Under the pieces are notes generated by a model, which made no database searches, was not told the origin of the DNA, and saw only the letters and a program-made list of their open reading frames with translations. A stretch of 64,000 nt of DNA from Pterobdella sp. o SKG-2022 (taxonomy: Eukaryota; Annelida; Clitellata; Hirudinida; Piscicolidae): positions 17,797,209 to 17,861,208 of the forward strand of contig OZ038321.1 of the NCBI GenBank assembly GCA_964035795.1, written 5' to 3'. Below, one piece after another: positions 36,283 through 49,800 of this stretch. The number at the start of each line of letters is the position of its first letter. Positions within the stretch are counted from its first letter, which is position 1. Position numbers and translations under genes: made by a program.

Positions 36283-39200
36283 TTCATGATCGTGGAAAAT
36301 ATTATATATAATAGTAGAGATTCATCACAAGTACAATTATACCGTTCCATTGAATAGCATAATATAAATTAAGCATTTTTATGGGTTTTTTTTTGTATTG
36401 TTTTAATTAATGGTTAACATTTCTAATCGATGATTTTGTTGCTTGATTCATTAATAATTGTGCCTTACAGTTGAATAAGAATTTCATTCGAGTTAGTGTT
36501 TTCAACTTCCACAGTATTTATTCAAGTTTAAACAATTAACAATGTGATTTCCCCCATTTTATGTTCACTTTTTGAATCTTTACTTCAAAATATTTATTTA
36601 TAGATCTAAGGTACTATCTTAATATTTCTTATTTTGTTGTGTAATTTTCCCATCTTATAATCCTTAGAAACTTAAGAGATTTGAAATTATTTTTAACTTA
36701 TTTAATTTTTACATGCTTCTGTATCGGGTGGTTTTCCTTATTTAACTTAATCGTTTTCATTGATGTAACTTTTTAGAAACATCATGTTTTTTGTTGAATT
36801 ATTTCTCAAAGTTTTACATAAAAATAATGTTTTCAATACATTTATCATACCCAAATAAATGTATTTAAAAACTCCTTCAAAGTAAAATTTGGGAATAACT
36901 TGTTTATGTTCCAACTTACAATTCCAAATAGACTAGTTTTTTTATAAAGTTAGAAAAATTTTAAAATCATATCAATTATTTTGTCCATAAAAATGTTTAA
37001 AGACATTTTTTATGTTTTTTGATAACTTATTTTTCAATATGCTTAACGTCGATTCATGAGATTTTTTAAAACAGCAAAAATAATTTCTGATAAGTTTAGA
37101 CTTATAAAACGTCAGTAGTATTTCGGATGTAACTGTTCATATAGCAATCTCATCGTGGATATAGCTTAATATGAACTGCTTTTGTAAAAAAAAGGAATTC
37201 AACCAAGTTTTAAAAATTTAGCTTTACGAAAATTTTGTTTTGTCGAAAATATTTAAATAAATAATTTTAAACGTATGTTAATGTTTTTTTGTAATTCAAA
37301 ATCTAATATTATTTATATATTTAATAGGGTTTACAAAAAAGCACTAAAAAATGAATGTTGATTCAATTTTTTGGAGTTTAAGTTTAATACTTTTGAGTTT
37401 AATTATGTTTATAACAAAAAACTACCCCAACTTTGCTTTTTTTGGCAATGTTTTTTTGAAACAGCAGACCGTCGTTAAAGCGATCAAACAACGGTGTCAT
37501 TGATAGTTGATTTAGCAGATGATCTTAATTGGCAATCATTCAAGGGGCAAACAGGCTAACTTTGAATTGTCGTTTGGGTTTAAAAAAATCGGTCTTGAGC
37601 CACTTGTAGAGAATTAAAAATATGTGATGGAGAAAATATAAAAATTACAAAGCAATTTGTCACCTCGACGTAATCACTCAGTTTGGCAAGATTTTCCTTC
37701 ATTGTATGTTCATGTCTCCAGTTACGCCAGAATTTTTGAATATAAAAAATAATTTGGATTAAAATTAATAAACTCAAAGGTTTATCTATTAAATGAAAAT
37801 TTCTTTGAAAAATTATTCTCACTGTAGTTGTAGCATATATAAAAGTGGTTTTAAATTTTATTTGGAAATTACTAAGAACTTTTAGTCTTTATATAAAAGG
37901 ATATGTTATAAAAAGGAGTATATGAGGTTCCGAAAAAATAATATATATACGTGAAAATGCCTCATATAAGAAGACAGGGAACTTGGAAAGCCAAGTAGCT
38001 TTAAAAATCATACTGAGATAGTATATAATTTTTGAAAATTTAAATGTTCCGAAACTTTAAAAGCACTTTTATAAGGCTTGAAATTACATACATTATCACT
38101 GATAATTGCAGTTAATGGATTCAAAAAAGTATTTTTTAATCGAGAGGATTTTCGCTGCATAATGTATTGCAAGACATTTTTATATTTCATTAATAATTCA
38201 CCGAAGAATCGCTGAAAATAATTCAAGGCATGAATAAATGATGAGCATGAATGAATCGAATAAAAAAGTACCTTCAACAATATTTCTTTTATTGTTTTTT
38301 AAAATGGTGCTTTCAAACACATTTCATGGGAGCTACTTAGAAGAAATTGTGAACTACAAAGGTGAAAGATTTGTAATTATTTTTATTTTTTAACCTTGAA
38401 TTCACGCTAAAATTACATTCATTCTTATTCATGGGAATTTTTTTTTATTTAATGAGTTAAATGTACCAGTTTATAAATATAGCATTTAATGCATCAGATT
38501 TTAAATTTATAAGGACTATTGATGCATTTTGGAAAAATTGCAAAATAAATTTTAATTAATGAAAAAACATGAAATAAAAGCTTATAATTTATTGTTAAAT
38601 TTTTTGGAAACTAAAAAACACTACATTCATCACACTACCTAATTTCATTGAGAATCTTGTGGATTTATAGCAAAAATAGATTTTTGTAAGCCGGTAAAAA
38701 CAACTATTGTTCTTTGAAAAAATTAATGCTTACAATATAATATTATTTCAGTTAAATTAAATTTAAATTTTCGGAAAAATAATTAATTATTTATCCGAAC
38801 AATCCACATCAGTAAGCAAAAAACTAAAAATGTTCTCTAGAAGTTTATATAAAGTCAAATAAAAATCTTTTCAGTATTCTAACTTTCATAGCGTTCTTTA
38901 TATTTTACGATTATTTTCAGATTTCTCTCATATCAACTTCTTTGAGATTCTCTTAGATTTTGTTTGAAAGAGTTTTTCAAAATTAGGCATTCAAATAAAC
39001 GTTCAGTTATTTCTATAATTTGTTTTATTTAAAGGCAGTTTCCATTAGAATAAATTTTTTAAAGCTACCTTTTTACCTGGCATATTCAGTTTGCTTTCAA
39101 TAATAACACTAATTTTGTTTCGTACAACTTATTCACATAGTTTTTTATTTTATTGCATCAATGGTTAAAACCTTCGTTTTCCTCATTTATTTTTGATAAA

Positions 39201-40415
39201 TATTTGAATTATTTTTTTACCACGATACCAGCAGCTCTTCATATTGATTTTTTAATTGTTTTTTTGTTATTTAAAAATGGGTTCAAAGCCGATAAAATGA
39301 ACAAAGTTTTTTCAATCTTCGTTGTAAAAACTGGAAATATTTAATATAACTGGAATTTTAAACTTGAGGATTGTTATATGGTTTGTGTTGAGGTTAAAAA
39401 AATAAAAAATTAGACAAAAACTTGTTGTTCATAAAGAAACTTTTACTGCACCAAATTCAGTGCACAAAATCTTAGAGATATAAAAATTTTTACGAGAAAA
39501 TTTTAAAGAATGGTTTTTAAGTAAAAAATGAACAAAAAATTGAAACAACTTTTAAAATTATTTTAAAATGATTTGAAAAATTATTTATTTCAACCTTTTT
39601 AGATTTCAAAAAGCATTGAAAATTTTTAAAAATTCAGTTCATCGTATTCATTTGTTTTGCGTTGAGCAACATTCAATAACATAACTATATATTATATACT
39701 TTTGAAATTTTGCTGAGCGTTGAAAAAGTCTACAACAAAAATTTATATGAAATAGTTTTTTCAGGATTGAAGTGATTAGTCACATCAAATATGACTTCAA
39801 AAAATATGCACAAATTGATTTCAAAATGATGATTTTAAAACATCAAATTTTAAAGTGGAATTAATGTTTTTAATAATTTGTTGATTAATCAATTTTTTTT
39901 TTTCAAAATTTGAAAGTTCGCTTAAAAGTTCCAACATCAAGAAACTAAATTTTTCAAAAATTTATTGAAAAAATCTCAAATTATTTTCGTTTCAAAATAA
40001 TGAGATATACTTTAAAATTTTCAACAATTATGATTAAGAAATCATTTTATGTTTCTCATGATTTTTTTTCACCTGTTAATCTGGATCAATTTATCTGAAA
40101 ATATATGACTACACCGATAAATTTTATTGTAAACTATCAATTAAAAAGATCAAATCATAAAATTTCATAGTAAATAGTCAATCGAAATGTATGTAGAATC
40201 ATTAAAATTAAAGCTGTGATCGAGCTGTTGTTTTGAAGCATCAAACAGTCAAAACTAATTTTTAAACTCAATGATTTTTCATGGTATAAAACATTTAACA
40301 TTTTCAACATTTCTTATGTTTTTGAATAGTTTTATTTTATGAGTTCTGTTAATAGTCCCGTCTTTAGAATTTTTATAACTGTGGTTCCAACACTTTCCAA
40401 ATATTATTCGATAAT
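36283..40415. other. Intergenic DNA between hexokinase and semaphorin
   Basis: AT-rich. The semaphorin signal-peptide exon may lie here, but I could not identify it. Open frames on either strand lack splice or homology support. Confidence 0.45.
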
Positions 40416-40531
40416 GTGAATCATAAAAACACGACAATATTTGAATTTTTTATTTTGACGAAGCTTTTCAATATATCGAAAAGCTTTGTCAAAATAAAAA
40501 ATGAAAATATTGTCGTGTTTTTGTGATTCAC
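40416..40531. repeat. Long near-perfect foldback repeat
   Basis: Arms 40,416-40,469 and 40,478-40,531 are reverse complements with only a few mismatches (GTGAATCATAAAAACACGAC against its partner) around an 8-base AT centre. Such a structure is typical of a non-autonomous MITE or foldback element. It lies about 160 bases upstream of the first recognised semaphorin exon. Confidence 0.88.
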
Positions 40532-40692
40532 AAGTTCAATTATTCACAATTATTCCATAAGTTTTACCATGAAATGAAATTAACCCGAAGGCAAATCTAG
40601 GTTATTGAACTTATTAAAAACAACGATGTATTCCAAACTTCTTCTAATGTTTTATGGTGAAAAAAACGAATCAAAGTTCCTTTATTCTTTAG

Positions 40693-40881
40693 GACAAACT
40701 TTTCAATTCTATGTTGTTTTCTAAATTCTTTGAAACTAAATATTATTTTCCCAAACGTAGAATTAGAGGTAAATGGACCCACATTTCTTGGAAGCATCAC
40801 CAAAATTACTGATGTCAATTCTTCCATCAACTATTTCAATAGCTTCTTCCTACACAAACACTATTTCCTGGTTGGAGCAAG
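40693..40881 (+). CDS. Semaphorin exon: start of Sema domain
   Basis: After TTTATTCTTTAG the frame encodes FPNVELEVNGPTFLGS and KHYFLVGAR, ending AG|GTAAAA in phase 2. An in-frame TGA lies upstream and there is no Met, so this is not the first exon. The acceptor is the best pyrimidine-rich one; a later start is possible. Confidence 0.82.
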
Positions 40882-43800
40882 GTAAAAATCATGAAAAAAT
40901 CAAATGAATTTTATAAACTATTTTTAAATGTTTGAAACAAAAAGTGAATTTATTTAACAAATAATGATAAAAAAAATATAAAAAAAAAAACTAAAATTAT
41001 ACTAAAAAACTAACTCAAAATTTTTACGAAGTTTTTCTAAGTTGTTTCTATATTATCAAGTACAGAACGTCAACTATTTATCATAAAAGTTTACTTTCAA
41101 AATTTTTTTACACAATTTCTTCAAATTGATCAAGTTTTTTGGTGGTTATATATGTTTTTTATGATATTCTTTCTTTGAGGGTTTTAACAGTAAAATTTAA
41201 TGTTTTACCAGAAACGTTGTCTACAACGTGAGTCTTAAAGGATTGAATGAGATCAAGGTTAGATAAGTTTTGTTTCGATGAATTCACCTAATTCAAATAA
41301 TTTAGTTAGTTAATCATGCTAATTCTGTTAATTAATTTTTATTTATGTTTTGAATTTAAATTATTGTTGTATATTTAAAAAATATGCTTTTATAGAATTT
41401 AATTCAAGTTGCAAGACACAGAAGCTAATATTTCTTGATGCCACTGCTATAAGGATCCAGAATGATGAATTACTTGTGATGATAAATATCATGAGGCATT
41501 TTAAATAATTATTTTGTCAAATGGGTTTTTATATTGAATGATAGACCTTTTTTTTGAAAATTTTTTGATGTTATACAGTGAATGGAGCAATGGAGTTGAG
41601 AAATATACAATTCTTTCAATGGCATTTTTTTAAAGGACATTGACTTGATGAACTGTTATGAAACTATTGAGAAATTCAAAATTCAACAATGTTAATCGAA
41701 TAATGATGGATATGAAACTGTGATAAATAGTATTTAGCTTGATAATGCTAGTAATAGTCGAATCATTTGATGTTTAGTAGAGTTCTCGCTTTTTTGTTCA
41801 TTTTAATTGTGTCAGTCAATCAACCTGGTCTGACTTGGTGATGATGAAATGGAAGCCAGAATTGAAGTTATACCGTTATTTACATAGGAAGATAAGCAAA
41901 AAAGTGAACGAGCGTTGGATATTCCATCTGGATTGATACTTGATACTTTTCTTTAATTTCGTTAAAAAATGAGTAAACTTTTGTATTTGACATATTACTA
42001 AGCTTTTCCAACTGTTCTAAAGTGCATAGTTACTTCCGTTTTAAAGGTCATGAATTAAAGTTATCCTTTATGACTTGATTTTTACTGTACTAGCGTATTT
42101 GGTAAAAATTTTAAGCTTCAAGATTTTTTTGAAGATTGATTTTTGAAGAATTTAGATGTCAGCTGTATTGTATGTTAGATGAAACTGGGGAATTTTACCA
42201 AAAGATGCCATGTATGCAGTAAAAAGTACTGATCCAAAGACTCATCTTTGTGAATCACTGTACTCAATGAAGGTTGTAAAAAAACGTGACTATTGATTTT
42301 AACCTATTAGTTTCATCCTGTGAGGTGAGACGTTAACCATTTTAATGGAAAACTCGAAATTTACACGAAAAGCTTGGATTTTATGATCGATGGTTTGCGT
42401 AAGCTACTAGTCAACAAAAATTTATTAAAAAAAAAAACAAAACATTCAATTTTTTAGAAAAATTTTATTGGGTTACTAGTATGAAATGGTTCCGTTTAAG
42501 AAAAAATGCTATTAAATGTTTTCAAAATTCATGGTTCATTTTATTACAACTTTCAGTAACTATGGCAAAATAATTGTTGAAAAAATTTTTTCAAACGTAG
42601 TGAAGTAGATAAGATGCTGTTTGGGCTCCTGTTTTTCAAAAGCAGTCAACGTTGTATTAAATATTAAGAGTGCAAGAAAACTACTTTATGAAAAAAATCA
42701 GATATGCAATTGCTGTGTGGGTGTAAAGAAGGCTTTCGATGAACTTCTAAAAAAAAATATCAGATTGAAAATTAATAATCAAACGCTTCATAAGAAAAGG
42801 GTCATTTAAACAAGCACAAGTTCAAGTTTAAGGTGGAATAGGAGTTTAATGTTAGTGGGTCAATCAAAATTTATCAGTTTGTTATAGTTGGAGATGGCTC
42901 GTATGAAGGAAGGGAGAGAAGAAGAACTTTGATGTTTCAAATTTTTGATCATTGTGTTGTTTCAAAATTTCATTCACTGAAGTTCAATGCTCATTAAAAT
43001 GTTCAATATAGAAAACTGATAAACAATTATTTTGAACTTATTTCTATCTGGGAGAAGTATATTACAAAGTACTTTACAACGTATATAAAAATCTATATAG
43101 TTTTTTTCGAATTAGATTGAACTTTTTTGATTAAAAAAGTTTAAAGTTCTCAACTGTAACTTGAAAAATAAAATTTTTTTGCACTAACGAGAATTTCAGA
43201 TCCTAAATTTTCAATTTTCATAAGCCCATTATTTTGATTTTTTGTTATTTTTTCAACATTCAAAAAATTTACGAAAGTGTTTTTTAGTGAATTTAAGTTT
43301 TAAAATTATGAAATTTTTTGAACCAAATTTATTCCAACAACTTCCAAGCAAACAAACAATATTTGACAGTAAAATAAAAAGTGGAATGTTTTTATAGTTA
43401 CATTATAAGAGCAGCGAAAATGTCATAATTAACCAAATCTAAACTGTCCAGAAATTTCAAGCCAGGTTGTGAGAACATATTCTCTTAAACAAGAAACTTA
43501 TTATAAGTACCAAAAACAGTGTCAAATTTTAAAAACTTCATTTTTATTTTATCATCCTTTTTTAAAAAATTAAACAAAATTCTTTTTTCCATAAACAAAA
43601 TATTTCAATATTTTCAATTATTGAATTATTGAAATAACTTTTCAAAAAACTAATTTTGAATAAACACTATCGGCATTTCTTTCTTCATAAAACAACTATG
43701 ATTTATAATCAAATTTGATAGAACATACAGTGGTTCTCAAACGACAACGACAGACTGCAATGCTTAGGAAGGCAAAAAACACAAGTTTGTTCTAAACTTT

Positions 43801-46800
43801 TTAAACTTGAACAAAAATTAAATTTAATGAACGAATAAAATAAAATCAAAGATTTTTAATCTTTTATTCAAATAAAAATTTTTAAGCATGAAATATTTTG
43901 ATAAAACCAGTTTGAAAACGATAATCTTTTCAAAACCTTTGAAAAATTGAAATTTTAATTAAAAAACTCCTATTTATGGGGCTAAAAAGAATTGAAGCTA
44001 AACAAAAACAGCAGCACGTTATTTCGAATTTAAAACGTTTTAAATGGATTTTTTAATTGAGAATTTATTTTGAATGACAAGTCTTCAAAAACTCACAACT
44101 CAAAAAAAGCGCTCAGCATCAAAACTCCAGATCAACGCCTTCAAAGTCATTTCTAATCATTTCATAAAATACAGACCGCTTCGATGTTAATTAATGCATT
44201 TTATTAGTTCATGGTAGGTTTTTAGAACGTTTAGATTTTAAAAAGTTAATGATATAAAATAAAAGTATTAAGCTTAAATAAAGCTAAATGATTTGCTCAC
44301 AATAAAATTTAAAAAAGCTATCTCTAGACCATTGATACGCTAACTTGCATTTATGCTTTCTGAAAGTTTAAATAATTTGCTTTTGGTTTTAAATAGTATT
44401 TTAATTAAATACTAAGACAAAACAAAATAAAAATTTAAAAACCTTTTATTTAATGTTTAATGCTGCAAGTCTAACATTAACTCGTACATACAAAACGAAA
44501 TGCATAAAAACATATATACTCAACTGTTTCTGAAGAATTTATATGGTTTTATCAAGTGTTAATGAGACCCATTTTACTAAGAACAGCTTCAGCCAAAAGC
44601 TTATTCCAATCATATATTTTCAATAATTAAACATAATTCGATAAAATTTTATTAAGAAACAAAAACTATTTTAGAATGTTCCAAATCTAAATGGATTTAT
44701 AAATTTTCGGAATAGAAGTTTGAATTTACATGAATTTATACTTATTTATATGAATAAAGATGAATTTTTTGAAAGTGAAAAAATACTTGAAGTAAAAACT
44801 AGACAAAATGCCTCAATATTGAATTGAAGCTAAATAAAAAACTGAAGTTTCATGAAAAACAGTAAAGTTGCACGTTTTCGATTGACAAAGTTGATGCTGT
44901 TGGGAATATTCAACTTTCAATTCTACACAAATTTTGTTCACTAGCCATGGACCATGGTTGCACTAGTTTTATTAAATACAAACGTGATTATAATTACACA
45001 AGAAATGAAAATGATTATTAAGAATATCATTCCGAATATCAACATTAAATTCAATTAAAAAAAGTTTTTTAAATTCAAAGTTGTAGTTTTTGTAAAAGAA
45101 TGAACCTCACGGTTGCATTTGTGATTTTGATTTTTTTCAATTAAAAATATTTCAAATGTGGCAATTTCACTAATGGATAGTGGATTTGAGCGCTCTTTCA
45201 AACTTTCGTTGAATGAATTATCGAGGTAATGACGTCTGAAATGTGTCGTGAGATTCGACGCTAATTATCGTTATGTGGGTATCTCCCATTCTTAAAAAAC
45301 CTTTTGATGGTGAGAAGCAAAATTATTTTTCATACAAAGTAAAGGCATTTTAACATTTATTTTCACAAAGTACCTGAAGAGAACTATGTAAATAAGACTT
45401 CTAAGGCTTCACGCAGCTCGAATGAGAAATGATGTGAATTTTAATTTTTAAAACAAAACTAGGGTTAATTAAAAATTTGAAAATTATTACCGCTTTTTTT
45501 CAAAGTTTTCAAAAAACTCAAAAAAATCAAAAGTTTACTTTTTATGATGGGGAAAATTACTACTACTATAAAAAACAATAAATTGACAAAGAAGAATAAA
45601 ATTGAAGTACTTTCGATGATTACGATTATAATGGCATTAGAAGCCAAACCTGTCATATTAAATTATCAGATCTTTGTTATCCTTCAATCTAAAATTTTAT
45701 AATCAGTGAAAAATAATATATTGCTTTTGCAGGAGGAATGTCAAAATGACATAATGTTGATAGTACCTGGAAAGAGGAAAGAGGAAGTGATGTTTTGTGG
45801 AACAAACTCCTTCAAGCCATTATGCAGAACATATCGATCCGTAAAAGTGAGACTGTATAAATATCACTTTGATGGCTTTGATGTGGTTGAAAAATTTGTT
45901 TCCATGAAACCATCTGCAAATTCAGATGCTCTTAACATGATTTTAGGCAAATATGGGTTGGAAAGGAATAAAAAAGTAAATATATGTTAAAAATTACTCA
46001 AAAAACTTTAAATTGATAATTTGCATTTAGTGAAGTTTTTTATATTTGAAAATTTGATTTTTGAAGTTGAAAAATTTTAAATTTTGTGGAAATTGTTGAA
46101 TTCAAATAAGATAAAATTTGCCAATCTTATCTTTAATGACATAACTTGAAGAATTAATTATGTTTTATCGAAAAATTAGGGAAATTCTAGGTTTAAATCA
46201 TGAATATTCAACTAACTGAGTTGTTAATTATTTAACGGTAATCTTAATTTCAAAATAGCTGTTGAAAAATTCATTTGAAATTTTGATGAGTTAAAGCGTG
46301 CATCATTCCCATTAAACAAAAACCGCTGAGCTTCCAAAGATTTTATTTAGTAAAATTTAACTTTTGTATAATGCAACTAAATCAAAATGTTCCTATTCAA
46401 ATTAAAGCGTTTTTTGAGAATAGAAAAATTTTATAGTTTCACATTCTGACAACAAAAATTCAGTTTTAAGAAGCATCCTTTAAGAGATGTTTCAATCTAA
46501 AATATTTATTTCTTAATCATTGAAATCTTGTGTAAATCTATTTAATGAATTTTACAAAAATTAATTAAATATTTTCAAAAATAAAATTCAGCATCAATTT
46601 ATTGTCTGCACTATTTATCTTTCTCAACATATTTCAATTTCAGTCCATCTTTTATTGTGAAAGACCGTGGTTTCCGTATTAACAGTATCCGCGTCGACTA
46701 TTACTGTCATCATTGCTAGAAACCTAATTATTTTAATTACAGAAAAATATGAAATTCTGAAATATTTTAAAGTTAACGGGTGATAGTATCTCATAATTTT

Positions 46801-49800
46801 TTTTTTCTTTCGAGGATTGTATTATTAAGGAAAAAGTTTATTCCAATTATTTTGATAAATAATAGTCACAAGCATTGATTATGCTGTTTCTTCACTATAA
46901 ATATTTCTATTTAAATGTTTCATGGTCTGAAATTTTCAATCTGAGTATTTTTTCTATTTTTCATTAAATAAAGTCAATTGCGAAAAACAATATCACTTAT
47001 TTAGTTATTTTTAAAGTATGTATATACAACACATTTGTATATTGTGAAAAATTAGCCTAAAAATTGTGAACCATAGAAGCACGAAAGAATTTGAAATTTT
47101 TTTATGATTCACATTTATATATGTAATGCAGTTCATCGGGTACGAGAGCTACTTTTTGGTCAAACTTCACTATGTAGGTCTGGCTTCAGACAGACATGTC
47201 TAGTGTTTTAGTGCCATGTTTTTACAAGCTTTTCATTTTCAATTGTTTTTATCTAAATCGCCTACTTCTCTATTTTAATTTTTTAGTTAAAAGAGCATTT
47301 TTTTAGCCTAAAGTTGATTGGTGTTATAGATGACTTGACCAGTAAAAATTGCTTTGATAAAATATCGACTCCAAGCTAGGTAATCTGCTTTTTAAAAATG
47401 TTGATATTCCATTCTCACGTAATGATCAGTATAAACCGTATACATTTTTTTACGGTTTATTGAAAAGTACAACTGCGTTAGTTATTCACATAAAATTTCG
47501 TTTTTATAGAAAAGTGTTTGTCTTCCAAAGCCTTTTCTTCGATTAACAAAAGCCTTGCATTCTTTAAGCATTCGAAGTATTTTCTTCAGCCTTCATTCAA
47601 CAATTCTATCATATGCTGCTACCCAAGAAGGTGAAGATGATGATACAGTTGAAAAATACCTTTGAAATTTTTTTTATTTGTGCCTGTTATAGACCTCCCT
47701 GACATTGAATAAAGTATCTCAGTTTTTTGATGTTTCTTAATAGTACAAGGAAGCGTACAAAAAGGTCAACTGGTTTTAGATGATATTAGGAACATCTGTC
47801 CTTGAAGCAAAAAGTAATTTTGTTCGCAAAACTCGAGTTGGTTTTATTTCAGATTTAAAATGTGGAATAGATCACCATTGTGGCGAGTTTGTATAAAAGA
47901 TGCATCATGTTGTGTCTATCTGAAGACTTTGTTTAAACATTACATAAAAAAAAGAAGCTTGAAAAAGGTACACAGTTTTGCTTCACTCCGTTTGTGACTG
48001 GCTCAAATTGATCTCCACTGAACTTTAACTTGAAGGCGTCGTGCAGTGCCTTAAACATGCTGATAAAATGGTTAGAGCATTTGTACTTTTTCAATTTCCG
48101 CCTGTGAAACTCTTTTTTAAAGTAGAAATGCTTTGGCAAAATCAATAAATGCAATATAAAACAACATAATTCGCTTTTAACATTTTTTTTGATTAGCATG
48201 GTGCTAATTTAATAGATTTTTTTATATAATTGAAATATATATAGCGATAGACACTCAGTAACCCGAAACGTTATATAGTGATTAATTATTTCGATGAATT
48301 TCAAAATAGACACTGTTTTTCATCCTTTGAATAATTTAATGTTTAACTTTTCTCAACTAGTTGCAAAAATGAAAAATTTAACACTATGTTATTAATACAT
48401 GAAGTGAAAACATTATAACATTAGTATTGTTGTATTTGAGCCAACCATTTGTGAACAATTATTTCTACTGACTTGGGTCGAGCCAAAGAGATAAAACTTT
48501 TCATGCATATCTGTTCTTATTTCATTCGTCACATCTCGTGTTTCACATCAGCGTTTCTTATTAATGTATTGACAAAAGTACTTTGTTCTTATTTTTGCCC
48601 AACAACCACGATAGCTTCAAGCTTTGGTTTTACACCTGTATTTATAAAAAGTAAATCGTGCTCTAAAAAATAAGTTTCAGAATGGATTCAGAACTCATCG
48701 TTATTAAGCATAAATAGACATTGAGATTTTTCGAAAATACAAAAAACTAATGATTTTATATGCTCTAAAATATAATTGATTTTTTTATTCTGTTGTTGAG
48801 CTATAGTTGAGTGTCTTAATTGAGCTGATGTTCTGCATCATTTTATATTTTATTTAAAATAACAGCAATGAGCAATTGAGATCTCAGAAGCTATATGCTT
48901 TCTTGCCCAATTACTTGAAAAAAATTATTTGGTTCCTACAAAACATTGTCATGTTAAATATATTTTAGTTTCGAAAGAAAAACTAAATTGAGAAAACTCA
49001 ATAAAAATGGCCATGATATGAGCTTGAAGTTTTTGAGTGAATAGTTTCTTCCACACTGCTAAACCTTGTGTACCTAAGACATTTGAAATAAAAATTAGCA
49101 AATTATAGTTCACATAAAAAAGTTCACCTATAACTAATAAATACATTACAAATTCCAAATTCGAAATGTCAAAACTAACTTGAAAAATTTTTTTAGCTTT
49201 TTTTAATGAATGTTTTTGATAAGCAATAAAAAAAATTTTGTACCCAAAGTTAAGAAAAATTTAAATAAAATTGGTCAAAGTATATAACATAATTTTTCAA
49301 AATTTTAAGTATAAGTAAATATTATTGATTGATAAAAATGCCTTTTTATTTCAAGTTTTTTGAATTTTAAAAAATTTCAGTTTATAGAGTTTATAAATCA
49401 TAAAAACTTCAAATTTCTTTTTTCCGCTTAGCTTGAACTTGATCATTTCAGTAAAGGAAGAGGTTTACAGAAGAAGTTGCAGGTCAGTGTCAATATCATG
49501 TCTTTAAAAAAACTTATGATCATGGTAGTGCCTTCCATAATAGAAAGATCTGACTTCCTCTGTAAAGTCTCTAACCATGCTAACACATGGTTCAAGCTGG
49601 AACCTTCTGTTTTTGTATCTCTAGAAATTTCATAACAAGCAGTAATTCAATTTTTTTTCACAAGCAGAACAAACATTTCAAATTGTGTTTTTTAGAAACA
49701 TTTTTCACATACTTGTAACTGTGGTGAGTTTTAGTTAATAAAAGCATTTAATATTAAAATGATGGAAAACAGGTGCTATCCCATAATCAAGTTCAATAAG

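Noticed and set aside
38305..38361. ATG-started stretch MVLSNTFHGSYLEEIVNYK followed by GTGAAA, considered as a first semaphorin exon
   Set aside because: It has no signal peptide and ends in phase 1, whereas the first recognised semaphorin exon needs phase 2.
40597..40830. 77-codon minus-strand open frame
   Set aside because: It overlaps the semaphorin exon on the plus strand, which has clear homology. It is a shadow.
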